Counted from the first letter of the stretch, positions 10,401 through 19,381 are shown. The stretch is DNA of 64,000 nt from CAVVAL01 sp963740215 (GCA_963740215.1 CAVUDJ010000008.1:744001-808000), one strand, 5' to 3'. Translations and numbers: made by a program. The notes: a model not told the origin generated them from the letters alone.

Positions 10401-12841
10401 GCGCCAGAAGCCGAACTGCTCCGAGCAGCCGCCCGGTCCAGCGCCGAGCGTCCCGGTGCCAGAGCGTGTAGTCGGCGTACTGCACCGGCAGCGCGTCCCA
10501 CTCCGGGGCCGCACCAGTGAGACGCGCGCCGTAGGCGTAGGCGAGGTCGCGCAGCAGCGGCGCGAGCGAGCCGCCGTCGCTGGCGATGTGGTGCAGCACC
10601 AGCACCAGGGCGTGATCGTCGTCGGCGCCGCCGCGAGCAGCTACGGCGCGGATCGGCAGCTCGGTGCCGAGGTCGAATTCGAGCGGGTAGCGTCATCGAG
10701 CGCCGGCGGCAGGGCGGCCTCGGTCGAGTGCTGCGGCTCGACAATGACCGGCGTGTCGCGATCACACGCGGGCCGGCCTCCGGCCAGGATCAGCTGCCGC
10801 GGCTCGCCGTCCACGGCGGGAACACCGTGCGCAGCGACTCGTGCCGCGCCACGACGTCGGCGAGCGCCGCCTCCCAGGGCGGCGCAGTCCATGGCGCCGC
10901 GCAGGCCGCACGCGACCGGCACGTTGTAGGTCGGCGCTCGGACCCTCGGCCCGGTCGATGAACCAGAGGCGGCGCTGCGCGTAGGACAGCGGCAGCCGCT
11001 CGGGCCGCGCCGCCGGGCGTAGCGCGGGCCGGGCGACGCGGCGCGGTGGCCAGCAGCGTCGGCCATGTCGGCGACCGTCGGCGCGCGGAACACGTCGCGC
11101 GGGCTCAACTCGACGCCGAGTTCGGTACGGATCCGGCTGATCAGCCGTGCGGCGAGCAGCGAATGGCCGCCGAGGTCGACGAAGTTGTCGTCGATCCCGA
11201 GAGCCGGCACGCCCAGAACGTCCGCGAACAGCCGGCAGAGGACCTCCTCCTCCTCGCTGCGCGCGCCGCGTCCGGCCGACACCCCGGCGATGTCCGGGGC
11301 GGGCAGGGCAGCGCGGTCGAGCTTGCCGTTGGGAGTGATCGGCAGGGCGTCGAGCAGCGACGAACGACGACGGCACCATGTAGTCGGGCAGGACGGTGGC
11401 GACATGCCGGCGCAGGTCGGGTGCGTCCGCGCCGCCGACGACGTAGGCGACGAGCCGCTTGTCGCCCGGCCGGTCCTCGCGCACGACGACGGCCGCCTGG
11501 GACACCGCGGGGTGCCGCATGAGGACGGCCTGCACCTCGGCCGGCTCGATCCGGAAGCCGCGGATCTTGACCTGGTCGTCGGCGCGGCCCGAGGAAGTCG
11601 AGCACGCCGTCCTGGCGCCACCGCACGAGGTCGCCGGTGCGGTACAGGCGCTCGCCCGCACCGAACGGGTTCGCCACGAACCGCGAGGCGGTCAACCCCG
11701 GCTGCGCCGACGTACCCGTCCGCGAGGCCGACGCCGGCCATGTACAGCTCGCCGGCGACGCCGATGCCGACCGGCGCGAGGTTGCCGTCCAGGACGTAGA
11801 CGCGCTTGTTCGCGATCGGCCGTCCGACCGGGATGGCGGCCTGGCCGAGGTCCGCGTCGACGACCTCGTGGCAGGCGGTGAAGATCATCGACTCGACCGG
11901 CGAATAGCCGTTGACCAGCCGCAGGTCGGGGTAGCGGCCCAGCAGGGCCGCGAGGTGCGCGACGGACGCCGCTTCGCCGCCGGTCATCACCTGGGTGACG
12001 CCGTCGAACGCGTCAGGGTGCTCGTCGACCAGGAAGTTCAGCAGGCTCGCCGACACGTGCACGGTGGTGATCCCGTGCTCGGCGATGAGCCGCGCGATCA
12101 CCGCCGGCTCGGGCACCTGGCCCGGCTGGAGCACGCACGTCGCCCCGTGCAACAGCGCGCCGAACAGCTCCAGCGCGAACGCGTCCCACGACACCGGGGC
12201 GCACTGCAACCACACCTGGTCCGCCCCGAAGTCCACGTAGGACTGGCCGGTGAGCGTGCCCACCATGCGAACGGTGCGACGCGACTGCGCCCTTCGGCAC
12301 CCCCGTGGAGCCGGAGGTGAACATCACGCACACCGCATCGCCCGCGGTCGCCCGCCGACCGGGTGCTGCGCCCCAGTGGGCCAGGCTTCACCATCTCACC
12401 GGTCGCAGAAATGAAGTCCACTCCCGGCAGCCAGTCGAGCGCACCGGCGGCGACGACCAGCGACACCCCCGCCTGCCTGGTCACCGCCGCCAGTCGCTCG
12501 ACCGGGAACGCCGGGTCGAGGAGCGTGTAGCCCGCGCCCGCCTTCAGCACGCCGAGCAGAGCGACGACCAGCTCCGGGCTGCGTTCCAGGTAGATCCCGA
12601 CGATCTGGCCCGGCCCGACGCCGTTCCCGGCGAGCTGCCGCCCGAACCGCTCGGCCCGCGCGTCCAGCTCGCGGTAGCTCACCCGCTCGGGGCCGAAGAC
12701 GAGGGCGGTCTTCTCCGGCGCGCGCGCGGCGTGCTCGGCGACCAGTTCGTGCACGCACCGATCACCAGGGAAATCGGCCGCGGTGCCATTCCACTCCACG
12801 AGAATGCGCTGGAAATTCTCGTCAACAAGTGACCGGGACAC
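1..12841 (-). CDS. Non-ribosomal peptide synthetase, A-PCP-(C-A-PCP)3-C-A..., 3' end beyond window, heavily frameshifted
   Basis: A multimodular peptide synthetase that activates amino acids as adenylates (A), loads them on phosphopantetheinyl carriers (PCP) and joins them (C). The start is GTG at 12841, preceded by GGAGAGG. The first domain is an A domain with no C domain before it, so module 1 loads the first residue and there is no lipidating starter C domain. Four PCP sites with GGHS, four C domains with HHIASDG or HHIVSDG, and the A-domain signatures FTSGSTG, GKLDRRALPAP and GELYMAG are readable. No epimerisation, methylation or thioesterase domain is seen before the left edge. No gene boundary is visible inside. 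The frame changes very often, most densely at 3300-8600, yet the protein signal is continuous across frames. MbtH lies 46 bp upstream. Single-gene status is inferred from continuous domain order. Confidence 0.9.
1550..4640 (-). other. NRPS module 4: C-A4-PCP4
   Basis: The C domain shows LPLSYAQQRLWFLDQLEG near 4610 and HHIASDGWSM near 4220. A4 runs from about 3270 to 1760 and ends with LTPNGKLDRRALPAPS. PCP4 carries ALGGHSLLAARL near 1620. The A4 pocket reads approximately D-G-L-G-M-G-G-V-F-K and so differs from A1-A3 at the second and fourth positions. Frameshifts are frequent in the C domain and upstream half of A4 and fewer after 3000. Confidence 0.7.
4720..7870 (-). other. NRPS module 3: C-A3-PCP3, most damaged part
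   Basis: C domain motifs LPLSFAQQRLWFLDQVEG (near 7850) and HHIASDG (near 7440) and the donor-site region with VGFFVNTLVLRTD are readable. A3 runs from about 6490 to 4940 and PCP3 carries LGGHSLLATRL near 4800. Single-base insertions and deletions occur about every 50-100 bases, so no reading frame stays open long. The A3 pocket, reconstructed across frames, is approximately D-A-L-S-I-G-G-V-F-K, close to A1 and A2. Confidence 0.65.
7960..11020 (-). other. NRPS module 2: C-A2-PCP2
   Basis: The C domain starts with the LPLSYAQRRLWF motif near 11000, has HHIASDG near 10590, and continues to the ATDLFDRSTA linker near 9780. A2 starts near 9690 (LVEWNDTATEFPSD) and ends at GKLDRRALPAP near 8170. 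PCP2 has LGGHSLLATRL near 8030. The A2 pocket reads as approximately D-A-L-S-M-G-G-I-F-K, identical to A1. A stem-loop-forming segment lies within A2 at 9221-9267. C1 follows a PCP directly, so it is expected to take an L-configured donor. Confidence 0.75.
9221..9267. repeat. Long inverted repeat inside NRPS A2 coding sequence
   Basis: Arms GGCTGCGGTTGGATT (9221-9235) and its exact complement (9253-9267) flank a 17-base loop. A second, nested pairing GGCTGCGG/CCGCAGCC (9221-9228 with 9236-9243) is possible. It lies between A-domain motifs A2 and A3, at a place where module 1 has no such sequence. It shares GCGGTTGGATT with the terminator-like hairpin at 52242-52276. Confidence 0.8.
11080..12841 (-). 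other. NRPS module 1 (loading module): A1-PCP1
   Basis: The A domain runs from the start codon to the GKLDRAALPAP motif near 11310. The PCP follows with DLGGHSLLAARL near 11160; the Ser is the phosphopantetheine site. Reading the ten pocket positions by eye against GrsA numbering gives approximately D-A-L-S-M-G-G-I-F-K. I do not recognise a substrate with confidence: the pattern is somewhat like valine-type pockets (D-A-x-x-x-G-G) and lacks the residues usual for aspartate or asparagine. The stretch from 10641 to 12266 is nearly free of frameshifts, so this pocket is the most reliable of the set. Confidence 0.75.
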
Positions 12842-12887
12842 AGTAAACCTCTCCAAGGAATTCGATCGGTACGAGAAGAGTGGGTAA

Positions 12888-13094
12888 TTACTTGCGGAGG
12901 GCGGCGACGCTGGCCGGCCGGAGGTCGGTCCAGTTCTTCTCGATGTAGTCGAGGCAGCCCTGGCGGGTGTCTTCACCGTGGACGATCGTCCATCCCTCGG
13001 GGACGCTGATCGTGGCCGGCCAGAGCGAGTGCTGATTCTCGTGGTTCACCAGCACGAGATAGATTCCGTCCTCGTTCTCGAACGGGTTGCTCAT
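12888..13094 (-). CDS. MbtH-like NRPS accessory protein
   Basis: A 68-residue MbtH-family protein, of the usual length. MbtH proteins bind A domains and are needed for their folding or activity. Visible family features are NPFENEDGIYLVLVN at the start, then QHSLWP, VPEGW and CLDYIEKNWTDLRP near the end, with the conserved tryptophans. The start is ATG at 13094 with GAAGGG about nine bases upstream. It lies between the amidase gene and the NRPS gene, 46 bp before the NRPS start, as is usual for the MbtH partner of a cluster. This gene shows no frameshift. Confidence 0.96.
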   Translation of the reverse strand: MSNPFENEDGIYLVLVNHENQHSLWPATISVPEGWTIVHGEDTRQGCLDYIEKNWTDLRPASVAALRK

Positions 13095-13194
13095 TTCCTG
13101 ATTCCCTTCACGAAAAGACAATGTCGCGATAGGGAGAGCGTAGGTTTGCCGATGCCGCGCGAGCGGCAGTAGCAAAGGCAGAAGACCGGCAGTT

Positions 13195-14518
13195 TCAGCG
13201 CGTTTCGACAGCGCGCTCGACGGCCGCCGCGAGAGGCAGCAGGCGCGCAAGCCGGCTGGGCCCGAACACGGAGACGCCGATGGGCAGCCCGTCGACGAAC
13301 CCGGCCGGCAGCGAGATGTTCGGATATCCGGCGAGCGCGGCCGGCGACGAGCTGTTCGGCGCGCCCGGATCGCCGCACCGCCGGGTCGATGCGCCACGCC
13401 GGCCCGTTCGTCGGCGCGAGCACCGCGTCGACGCCGTGGCTGTCGAGGACCCGGTCGAGCATGTCCTGGGCGGCATGCACCGACAGCGCCGCGGCCCGCG
13501 TCCCACTCGTCCCGCTTCTCCGGGGGCAGGGCGGCGGCCTGCTCGAACACGTCCTGCTCGACGCCGTCGGCGCGGTTCGCGGCGATCAGTTCGGCGAGCG
13601 TGCGCGGTGCGCCGTCCCTGGTGCGCAGGTACGCCTCCAGGCTGGGCGGGAAGTCGGCGTAGCACCGCGCGGAACCAGGGCACGAGCAGGTCGCGCCCGA
13701 CCTCCAGTTCGACCGGCACGATGTCTGCCCCGAGCACGCCAGCGATGTCGTCGAGCAGGCGGTACACGTCGTCCGGCATCCCGGGTACGCGCCACAGCCC
13801 GATCCTGCGCCCGGCGAGCGCTGCGGGGCGCGCGGACAGCGACCGGATCCACTGAGGACCGACAGCGCGACCGTCACCTCGGAAAGCCGCGCGCGCAGCA
13901 CCCCGCCACGTCCACCGCGCGAGGAGATCGGGACGATGCCGTCGGTGGGGAGCAGGCCCGGGCTCCGGCTTCACACCGACGACGCCGTTCACGCCGGCCG
14001 GGCAGACGATCGAGCCGTCGGTCTCGGTGCCCAGCGCGAGCGGCGCCATGCCGGTGGCGACGGCCACGGCCGATCCTGACGAGGATCCCCAGGGAGTGCA
14101 CTGGAGGTTGTGGGGGTTGCGGGTCTGGCCGCCTACCGTGGACCAGCCCTCGCAGCCGGTGCTCGTGCGGAAGTTCGCCCACTCGGTGAGGTTGGTCTTG
14201 CCGAGGATCACGGCCCCGGACGACCGGAGCCGCCGCACGATCTCCGCGTCGCGGCGGGGCGGCGTACCGGCGAGATGTCGCGAGCCGGCCGTCGTGGCCA
14301 GGCCGGCCGTGTCGATGTTGTCCTTGACCAGTACCGGGACGCCGTCGAGCGGTCCGCGGGTCGTACCGGCCGCGCGGCGCCGGTCAGAGGCCGCCGCCTG
14401 GTCGAGGGCGGTGTCGTCGAGAGCGAGGACCGCGTTGACCGTCGGGTCGACCATCGGTCGATGCGGTCCAGGCACGCTCGGGCGCCGATACGTAGCTGGT
14501 CAGCTGCTGGTCAATCAA
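13195..14518 (-). CDS. Amidase-signature family hydrolase, frameshifted
   Basis: A serine amidase of the amidase signature family, which hydrolyses amide bonds with a Lys-cisSer-Ser triad. Visible are LVKDNIDTAG (catalytic Lys), GSSSGSAVAVATG and the ETDGSIVCPAGVNGVVGVKP signature; the C-terminal part (AGYPNISLPAGFVDGLPIGV) is also typical. I place the start at TTG 14518, which has AAGGGGAG just upstream and overlaps the MFS stop in TTGA. The frame breaks near 14470, near 13950, and between about 13650 and 13400, where the missing sequence (for example PPSLEAYLRTRDGAPRTLAE) reads in another frame. It could trim or hydrolyse a precursor or the peptide; the substrate is unknown. The downstream gap to MbtH is 100 bp. 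Confidence 0.85.
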
Positions 14519-15780
14519 GGCGGGCTCCCCTTAGCGCGGGAGTGGCGACGACGATCGTCGACCGCCACGCAGGAGAGGGCGGCGTGCGCGAGCATGGTCG
14601 CGGCGACGCCGAGCAGCTCGATCATGCCGCCGATGACAAGGTTGCCGAGCGGCACCGACGCGTAGATGAACAGGGCCTGGATCGACATGACCCGGCCGCG
14701 GAGTTCGGTGGCGGTCCAGCGCTGCACCAGCGAGATCAGCGTGATCCCGACGAAGCCCGAGGTCACGCCGGTGACGAAGTACGCGGCGACGCCCCACGGC
14801 AGGGAGGTGGCCAGGCCGAGCGTGAGAAGGCAGGCTCCTTGCGTCAGGATCCCGGCGACGAGGATGCGCGCGGCGCGGCGCCGCGTGGGCCAGACGAGCG
14901 TCGCGACGAAGCTGACCGTCGCGCCCGCCGTGAACGCGGTGAGGAGCAGCCCGGTGCCGCCCGTGGCGGCGCCCGCCTCGCGGGCGAACAGCACGACGCC
15001 GATGTTGAGCGGGCCGGCGTTACTCAGCTCCACGAGACCCACCACGACCATCAGCAGCCGGAGCCGCCGCTCGCCGGCGACGTACCGCAGGCCGGCGCGG
15101 ATCTGGGCCAGGAACGGCGGGCGCTCCTTGGGCACAGCGCGCTTCGGCGCCTGGGTCGGGCGCGCCGAGAGGACGGCCGCCGCCGAGCCGAGGAAGCTCA
15201 CCGCGTTGACGCAGGCGACCAGCGCGATGCCGCCGATGTCGACCAGCGCCGCGCCGAGCGGGCTGCCGGCCGCCTGACCGCCGCGCAGCCCCAACAGGTA
15301 GGTCGCGTTGCCCCGGACGAGGTGACGCGACGGCAGCAGCAGCGGCCGCAGCGCGCCCGATGCGGGCACGAAGTAGGCGTTGAGCAGGGACAGCACCGCG
15401 GCGACGGCGACCAGTACCGGGACCACCGGGCCGATCACCACCACCGCGCTCGCCGCCGCGACCATGGCGCCGCAGCGGGCCAGGTCGGCGCTGACCATGA
15501 CCCGCCGCGGGCCGTACCGGTCGGCCACGGCGCCGCCGGCGAGGAGGGTCACCAGCATCGGCAGGCCCGCGAGCGCGAGCACCGCGCCGGCGAGCGCGGG
15601 GCTCGTGACCCGGGTCAGGGTCCAGGTGAGCGCGACGTACCAGGCGGCGTCGCCCAGCGAGGACAACCCCGTCCCCGCCACGAACGCCAGGTACCGCGGG
15701 CTGAGTGGCCCGCCGTCCTTCCGGAACGGCTGGTCGAAGACGACCGTCTCGTCCGCGCGCCGCAGCACGTCGCTCTCCAC
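14515..15780 (-). CDS. MFS transporter, probable exporter of the NRPS product
   Basis: A 421-residue major facilitator protein of the EntS-like MFS_3 type with about twelve hydrophobic segments. The loop GGAVADRYGPRRVM between helices 2 and 3 is the usual MFS motif. The start is GTG at 15780 behind GGGGGAGGGG; the frame stays open further upstream, but that part overlaps the FMN gene and has no family similarity. It sits 14 bp after the oxidoreductase and overlaps the amidase by four bases, so it belongs to the same operon. Export of the peptide and self-protection are the likely roles, inferred from context. Confidence 0.9.
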   Translation of the reverse strand: MESDVLRRADETVVFDQPFRKDGGPLSPRYLAFVAGTGLSSLGDAAWYVALTWTLTRVTSPALAGAVLALAGLPMLVTLLAGGAVADRYGPRRVMVSADLARCGAMVAAASAVVVIGPVVPVLVAVAAVLSLLNAYFVPASGALRPLLLPSRHLVRGNATYLLGLRGGQAAGSPLGAALVDIGGIALVACVNAVSFLGSAAAVLSARPTQAPKRAVPKERPPFLAQIRAGLRYVAGERRLRLLMVVVGLVELSNAGPLNIGVVLFAREAGAATGGTGLLLTAFTAGATVSFVATLVWPTRRRAARILVAGILTQGACLLTLGLATSLPWGVAAYFVTGVTSGFVGITLISLVQRWTATELRGRVMSIQALFIYASVPLGNLVIGGMIELLGVAATMLAHAALSCVAVDDRRRHSRAKGSPP

Positions 15781-15794
15781 TGCCCCTCCCCCGC

Positions 15795-17069
15795 TCAGTA
15801 CCCGACAGGCGTGGCCTCGGCGCGGGCCGGCGCGTCGCCGAGCGGCGACCAGACGTCCTCCGGACCGAGCGCGTCCGGGCGGTACTTGCCGAGCGCGCTG
15901 ATCAGCAGCCGCAGCTCCAGCGCCAGGCACTCGACCAGGTTGACCAGGCCGGCGTCGGGGTCCTCGTCGACCGCGAGGAGCGCGGCGCGGCCGAGACCGA
16001 CGGCGCTCGCGCCGAGGGCCAGCGCCTTCGCGGCCCGCGCCCCTTCCCACATGCGTCCGGTGACGAGCAGGCACGACTCGTGCCGCCCGATCCGGCGCAG
16101 GCACTCGCCGAGCGGCAGCCCCACCTGGTGCAGGAACGGCAGCGGCGCCCAGCCGGTGCCGCCCTCGGCGCCGTCCACGGTCACCGCGTCCGCGCCGGCC
16201 TCCCAGGCGACAGCCGCCGCCTCGCGGACGTCCCGCCCGGGGTGGAGCTTCACCCACACGCGAGCGCGCGGGAAGTTGTTGCGCATCAACCGGATCTGCT
16301 GGCGCAGGATCTCCTCGGTGAACGTGCCCGGGCTGCTGCTGCGCAGCACCTTGCCCGCGTCGGCGCCGAACACCGGGTCGATGGCGTACAGGTCGTCGAC
16401 CCGCGCGGCGGCGGCGCCGTCGAGGACGGTCATGCCGCCGAGCCCGGGCTTGGCGCCCTGGCCCGTCTTCAGCTCGAACGCGAGCCGGCCCGACTCCAGC
16501 AGCGGGCGCGCCGACGGGTCGCTGTAGACGAGGTTCCACACCTCGGCGTCGGCGTCCTCGGTGCTCTGCTGCACGGCGACGCCGCCGAGACCGTCCGGAA
16601 GCTCCTCGCCGTAGGCGTTGATCCGGCCGAGCAACGAGCGCTGCGTCTCGCCGCCGGTCCGCCCGTAGCCGTTGACCGGGACGACGTTCTCGCCGATCAC
16701 CATCGGGATCCCGAGTCGCCCCGCCTGCCGGCTCGCCGCGATGCCGAGATCGGTGCTGGCCACCTGGGTGGAGCCGAACGCCGACAGGTACACGGGCAGC
16801 GCGGAGGCGAATCCGCCGACGACCGTGTCGAGCTCGACGTCGGCGTAGACGGGCTCGCGGGCCAGGTCGATCAGCTTCTCCAGCCGCTGCGGCATGAACA
16901 CCGGCGGCACCAGCCGCTGCGCATCGAGCGGGTCGGTGGGTACGCCCGGTCCGGCGCCGAACAGCGTGCGGCCGTACTCGCCGGTGTCCGGGAAGGCGGC
17001 GGCCCGCCCGGCACGTGCCCGGGCGCGGACGGCGTCCTCGGGAAAGTCGGGAGCATGAAGGTCGTTCAC
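15795..17069 (-). CDS. FMN-binding glutamate-synthase-domain oxidoreductase
   Basis: A 424-residue stand-alone protein with the FMN (TIM-barrel) domain of glutamate synthase large subunits. Visible are VKLHPGRD, the phosphate- and flavin-binding stretch ADAVTVDGAEGGTGWAP and ALGASAVGLGRAALLA. In glutamate synthases the barrel is followed by cysteines that hold a 3Fe-4S cluster; here the matching stretch is AVDEDPDAGLVNLVEC and no such cysteine set exists. The glutaminase domain is also absent. It may therefore use free ammonia or carry out another flavin redox step on an amino or keto acid. The start is GTG at 17069, overlapping the upstream gene in GTGA. Function in the pathway is unproven. 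Confidence 0.8.
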   Translation of the reverse strand: MNDLHAPDFPEDAVRARARAGRAAAFPDTGEYGRTLFGAGPGVPTDPLDAQRLVPPVFMPQRLEKLIDLAREPVYADVELDTVVGGFASALPVYLSAFGSTQVASTDLGIAASRQAGRLGIPMVIGENVVPVNGYGRTGGETQRSLLGRINAYGEELPDGLGGVAVQQSTEDADAEVWNLVYSDPSARPLLESGRLAFELKTGQGAKPGLGGMTVLDGAAAARVDDLYAIDPVFGADAGKVLRSSSPGTFTEEILRQQIRLMRNNFPRARVWVKLHPGRDVREAAAVAWEAGADAVTVDGAEGGTGWAPLPFLHQVGLPLGECLRRIGRHESCLLVTGRMWEGARAAKALALGASAVGLGRAALLAVDEDPDAGLVNLVECLALELRLLISALGKYRPDALGPEDVWSPLGDAPARAEATPVGY

Positions 17070-18067
17070 GGCGACTTCACCCCCGGCAGCTTCGGGTACG
17101 CGTTGGCCTGCCAGACCGCCTCCAGGCCGGTGATGTACCGGGTGAGACGCTCCAGGCCGAGGCCGAAGCCCGCGCTGGCGGGGATCCCGTCGCGCACCAT
17201 CTGCAGGTACCAGCCGTACTTGGCCGGGTTCTCGCCGGTCTCGCGCATCCGGGCCACGATCTGGCCGTACTCGAACTCGCGCTCACTGCCGCTGCACAGC
17301 TCGCCATAGCCCTCGGGGGCGATCAGGTCGAAGTTGCGGAGCAGACCGGGAACGTCGCGGCTCTCGCGGTCGTAGAAGCCGCGCGAGCCCTTCGGGTAGT
17401 CGGTGACGAAGAACGGGTGGCTGACCTTGCGCGACAGCTTCACCTCGGCCTGCCAGTCGATCTCGGCGTCGGGGCTCTGGTCGTGGCCGATGTCGTGCAG
17501 GTCCTGGACGGCGTCCGCGTGGGTACGCCGCTCGAACGGCCGCTTCAGCAGCTCGGTGAAGGCACCGGTGTCGCGGCCGAGCGCCTCCAGCTCGTCCGGC
17601 ATCTCGTCGACGACGCGCCGCACGACTCCGCGCACCACGTCCTCGACGACCTGCAGGATGTCGTCCCGGGACGCGCCCGCGACCTCGACGTCGATCTGGT
17701 GGAACTCCGCCAGATGCCGCCCGGTGGACGACGTCTCCAGGGGCTCCAGCCGCACGTTCGGCGCGACGTAGAAGATCTTGTCGAACGCGAGCAGCGACGC
17801 CTGCTTGTACAGGATCGCGCTGGTCATCAGCTTGTACCGGTGACCGTAGTAGTCGATGTCGATCTGCTTGGCCCCCCGCGCGCCAGGGTCGGTCACCGGG
17901 CCGATGATCGGCGGGAGCATCTCCACGAACCCCCTCGCCGTCAGGTGCTCGCGGGCCGCGGTGAGCATCCGGTGCTGGATCCTCAGCACGGTGCGCGTGG
18001 TCGGGGACGAAAGGTGTTCCCGGGGCGAGGCCGGGAATCCGTCCGGGAGGGCGGGGTCAGTCATCAT
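17066..18067 (-). CDS. Class II AsnRS/AspRS-like asparagine-synthetase-related protein
   Basis: A 333-residue protein with a complete class II synthetase core related to asparaginyl- and aspartyl-tRNA synthetases, but without the N-terminal OB-fold anticodon domain. Motif 2 reads NVRLEPLETSSTGRHLAEFHQ and is followed by IDVEVA; motif 3 reads GFGLGLERLTRYITG. This layout matches archaeal asparagine synthetases that activate aspartate as an adenylate and amidate it with ammonia. Beside a glutamate mutase the obvious candidate substrate is 3-methylaspartate, which would give 3-methylasparagine; this is inference. Two ATGs (18067 and 18064) are possible; the second is better spaced from CGGAGA. 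It begins nine bases after mutE and overlaps the FMN gene in GTGA. Confidence 0.82.
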   Translation of the reverse strand: MMTDPALPDGFPASPREHLSSPTTRTVLRIQHRMLTAAREHLTARGFVEMLPPIIGPVTDPGARGAKQIDIDYYGHRYKLMTSAILYKQASLLAFDKIFYVAPNVRLEPLETSSTGRHLAEFHQIDVEVAGASRDDILQVVEDVVRGVVRRVVDEMPDELEALGRDTGAFTELLKRPFERRTHADAVQDLHDIGHDQSPDAEIDWQAEVKLSRKVSHPFFVTDYPKGSRGFYDRESRDVPGLLRNFDLIAPEGYGELCSGSEREFEYGQIVARMRETGENPAKYGWYLQMVRDGIPASAGFGLGLERLTRYITGLEAVWQANAYPKLPGVKSP

Positions 18068-18076
18068 GTTCTCCGT

Positions 18077-19381
18077 TCAGATCTGCCGTCGGCCGGCGTA
18101 GGTCAGCGCCGCGTTGTCGAACTTCTGCTCCACGTAGGACAGCGAGCCGAGGAGGTCCGCCGCGGTCACGCTGCGCGGACTCGACGCCGCGACGACGTGG
18201 CCGATCGGCATCGACCCGATCGAGCCCCACCGCAGCCGGCCGCCCGCGTCGATGTAGCTGCGCGTACGTCCGGCGTTGTCGGGGTGCAGGCAGTACGGGA
18301 CGTCCAGGTAGCCGCGGTCGAAGGCGCGGGTGAGCGCCCGCCCGATGTCCGGGTCGAGGTCGAGCACCGCGTCGACGAGCGCGCGGGCCTCGGCGTACAC
18401 GCCGGTGTCCTCGACGGCGGCGAGCCCCACGCAGCGGCGCTCGTCGGCCGCGACCGCCGCCGCCGTCTCCAGCGCGGAGACGTTCTCGGCGATCGTCGGG
18501 ATGCGGTGCGCCTCGGCCTCGGTCTTGACGATGATCCGCTCGGATCCGCTCCGCACCGCCAGCCGCGTCGCCGCGTCCAGCAGGCCGCGTGCGCCGCCCG
18601 GGGTTCGCGGGTAGACGCCCATGTACGTGTAGATGACGACGTGCCAGTCGACGCCCGGCAGGAACTGGGCGGCGATCCGCCGCAGCGCCCGCACCGCCTC
18701 CTCGTCCTGTGCCGGGTCGGTCTGCTGCGCGTAGCTGAGCGAGACGCTGCGCAGCCCGTGCTGGACGAAGAACATCGCCTCCAGCGCGCTGATCGCCACC
18801 AGCAGGCTCGGTGGGCAGAGCTGGCCCATCATGCAGCCGCCGAACGTCTCCAGGTGCGGCTCGCCGCTCGTCTCGGCCAGCAGCTCGCAGCACTGGATCC
18901 AGTTCCTGACCGACTCGCGGATCGGCGTCCGGCTGTACGGCAGGCAGTACGAGACCGGCCCGCCCTCGGTGGCGTCCAGCCCGGCCGCGACCAGCGCGGC
19001 GAAGATGTCCTGCGGCGCCGCCGACCCGTGCCGTACCTGGACCGGGAAGCCCACGTCGCGGACGCCGTGCAGCACGCGCCGGGTGATGTCGAGGTCGTGG
19101 GCGACGATCGGGTAGCCGTTGAGGTCGACGCCGTCCGCAAGCGCCTGGCGCGCCGAGGCGTGGCTGCCGACCCGCGTGTAGCTGTCGAGCGTGATCGTGC
19201 CGACCGTCGTGGCCCGCGCGTGCTTGGTGGCCAGCAGGCCCTCGCGCATCGTGCGCGGGCTGCTCATCCCCATCCGCGGCTGCACGACGAGGTCGCCGGA
19301 CTGCCTGGCCAGGGCGACGAACCCGCCGAACGACCCGGCCCTGCCCTGCTGGCGACGGCCCGCGCTGATCTCGATGGTCAC
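18077..19381 (-). CDS. mutE: Methylaspartate (glutamate) mutase E subunit
   Basis: The catalytic TIM-barrel subunit of adenosylcobalamin-dependent glutamate mutase, which converts L-glutamate to (2S,3S)-3-methylaspartate. At 434 residues it is close to actinomycete homologues and shorter than clostridial ones. Conserved pieces include PVQVRHGSAAP, the EGGPVSYCLPYSR stretch and GGCMMGQLCPPSLLVA, which contribute substrate-binding arginines and the barrel. The start is GTG at 19381, overlapping the S subunit stop in GTGA. In secondary metabolism this enzyme supplies methylaspartate to NRPS or polyketide pathways (friulimicin and vicenistatin are known cases). No methylaspartate ammonia-lyase is present in the window, which argues against a glutamate fermentation role. 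Confidence 0.93.
   Translation of the reverse strand: MTIEISAGRRQQGRAGSFGGFVALARQSGDLVVQPRMGMSSPRTMREGLLATKHARATTVGTITLDSYTRVGSHASARQALADGVDLNGYPIVAHDLDITRRVLHGVRDVGFPVQVRHGSAAPQDIFAALVAAGLDATEGGPVSYCLPYSRTPIRESVRNWIQCCELLAETSGEPHLETFGGCMMGQLCPPSLLVAISALEAMFFVQHGLRSVSLSYAQQTDPAQDEEAVRALRRIAAQFLPGVDWHVVIYTYMGVYPRTPGGARGLLDAATRLAVRSGSERIIVKTEAEAHRIPTIAENVSALETAAAVAADERRCVGLAAVEDTGVYAEARALVDAVLDLDPDIGRALTRAFDRGYLDVPYCLHPDNAGRTRSYIDAGGRLRWGSIGSMPIGHVVAASSPRSVTAADLLGSLSYVEQKFDNAALTYAGRRQI

Noticed and set aside
12842..13194. Additional small gene between amidase, MbtH and NRPS
   Set aside because: The gaps of 46 and 100 bp hold only ribosome sites; the longer frame through 13901 joins pieces of the frameshifted amidase with MbtH by chance.
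14515..16539. One long minus-strand frame that would fuse the MFS transporter to 253 extra N-terminal residues
   Set aside because: The extra part is the FMN gene read in the wrong frame; GTG 15780 has a strong ribosome site and family similarity begins there.
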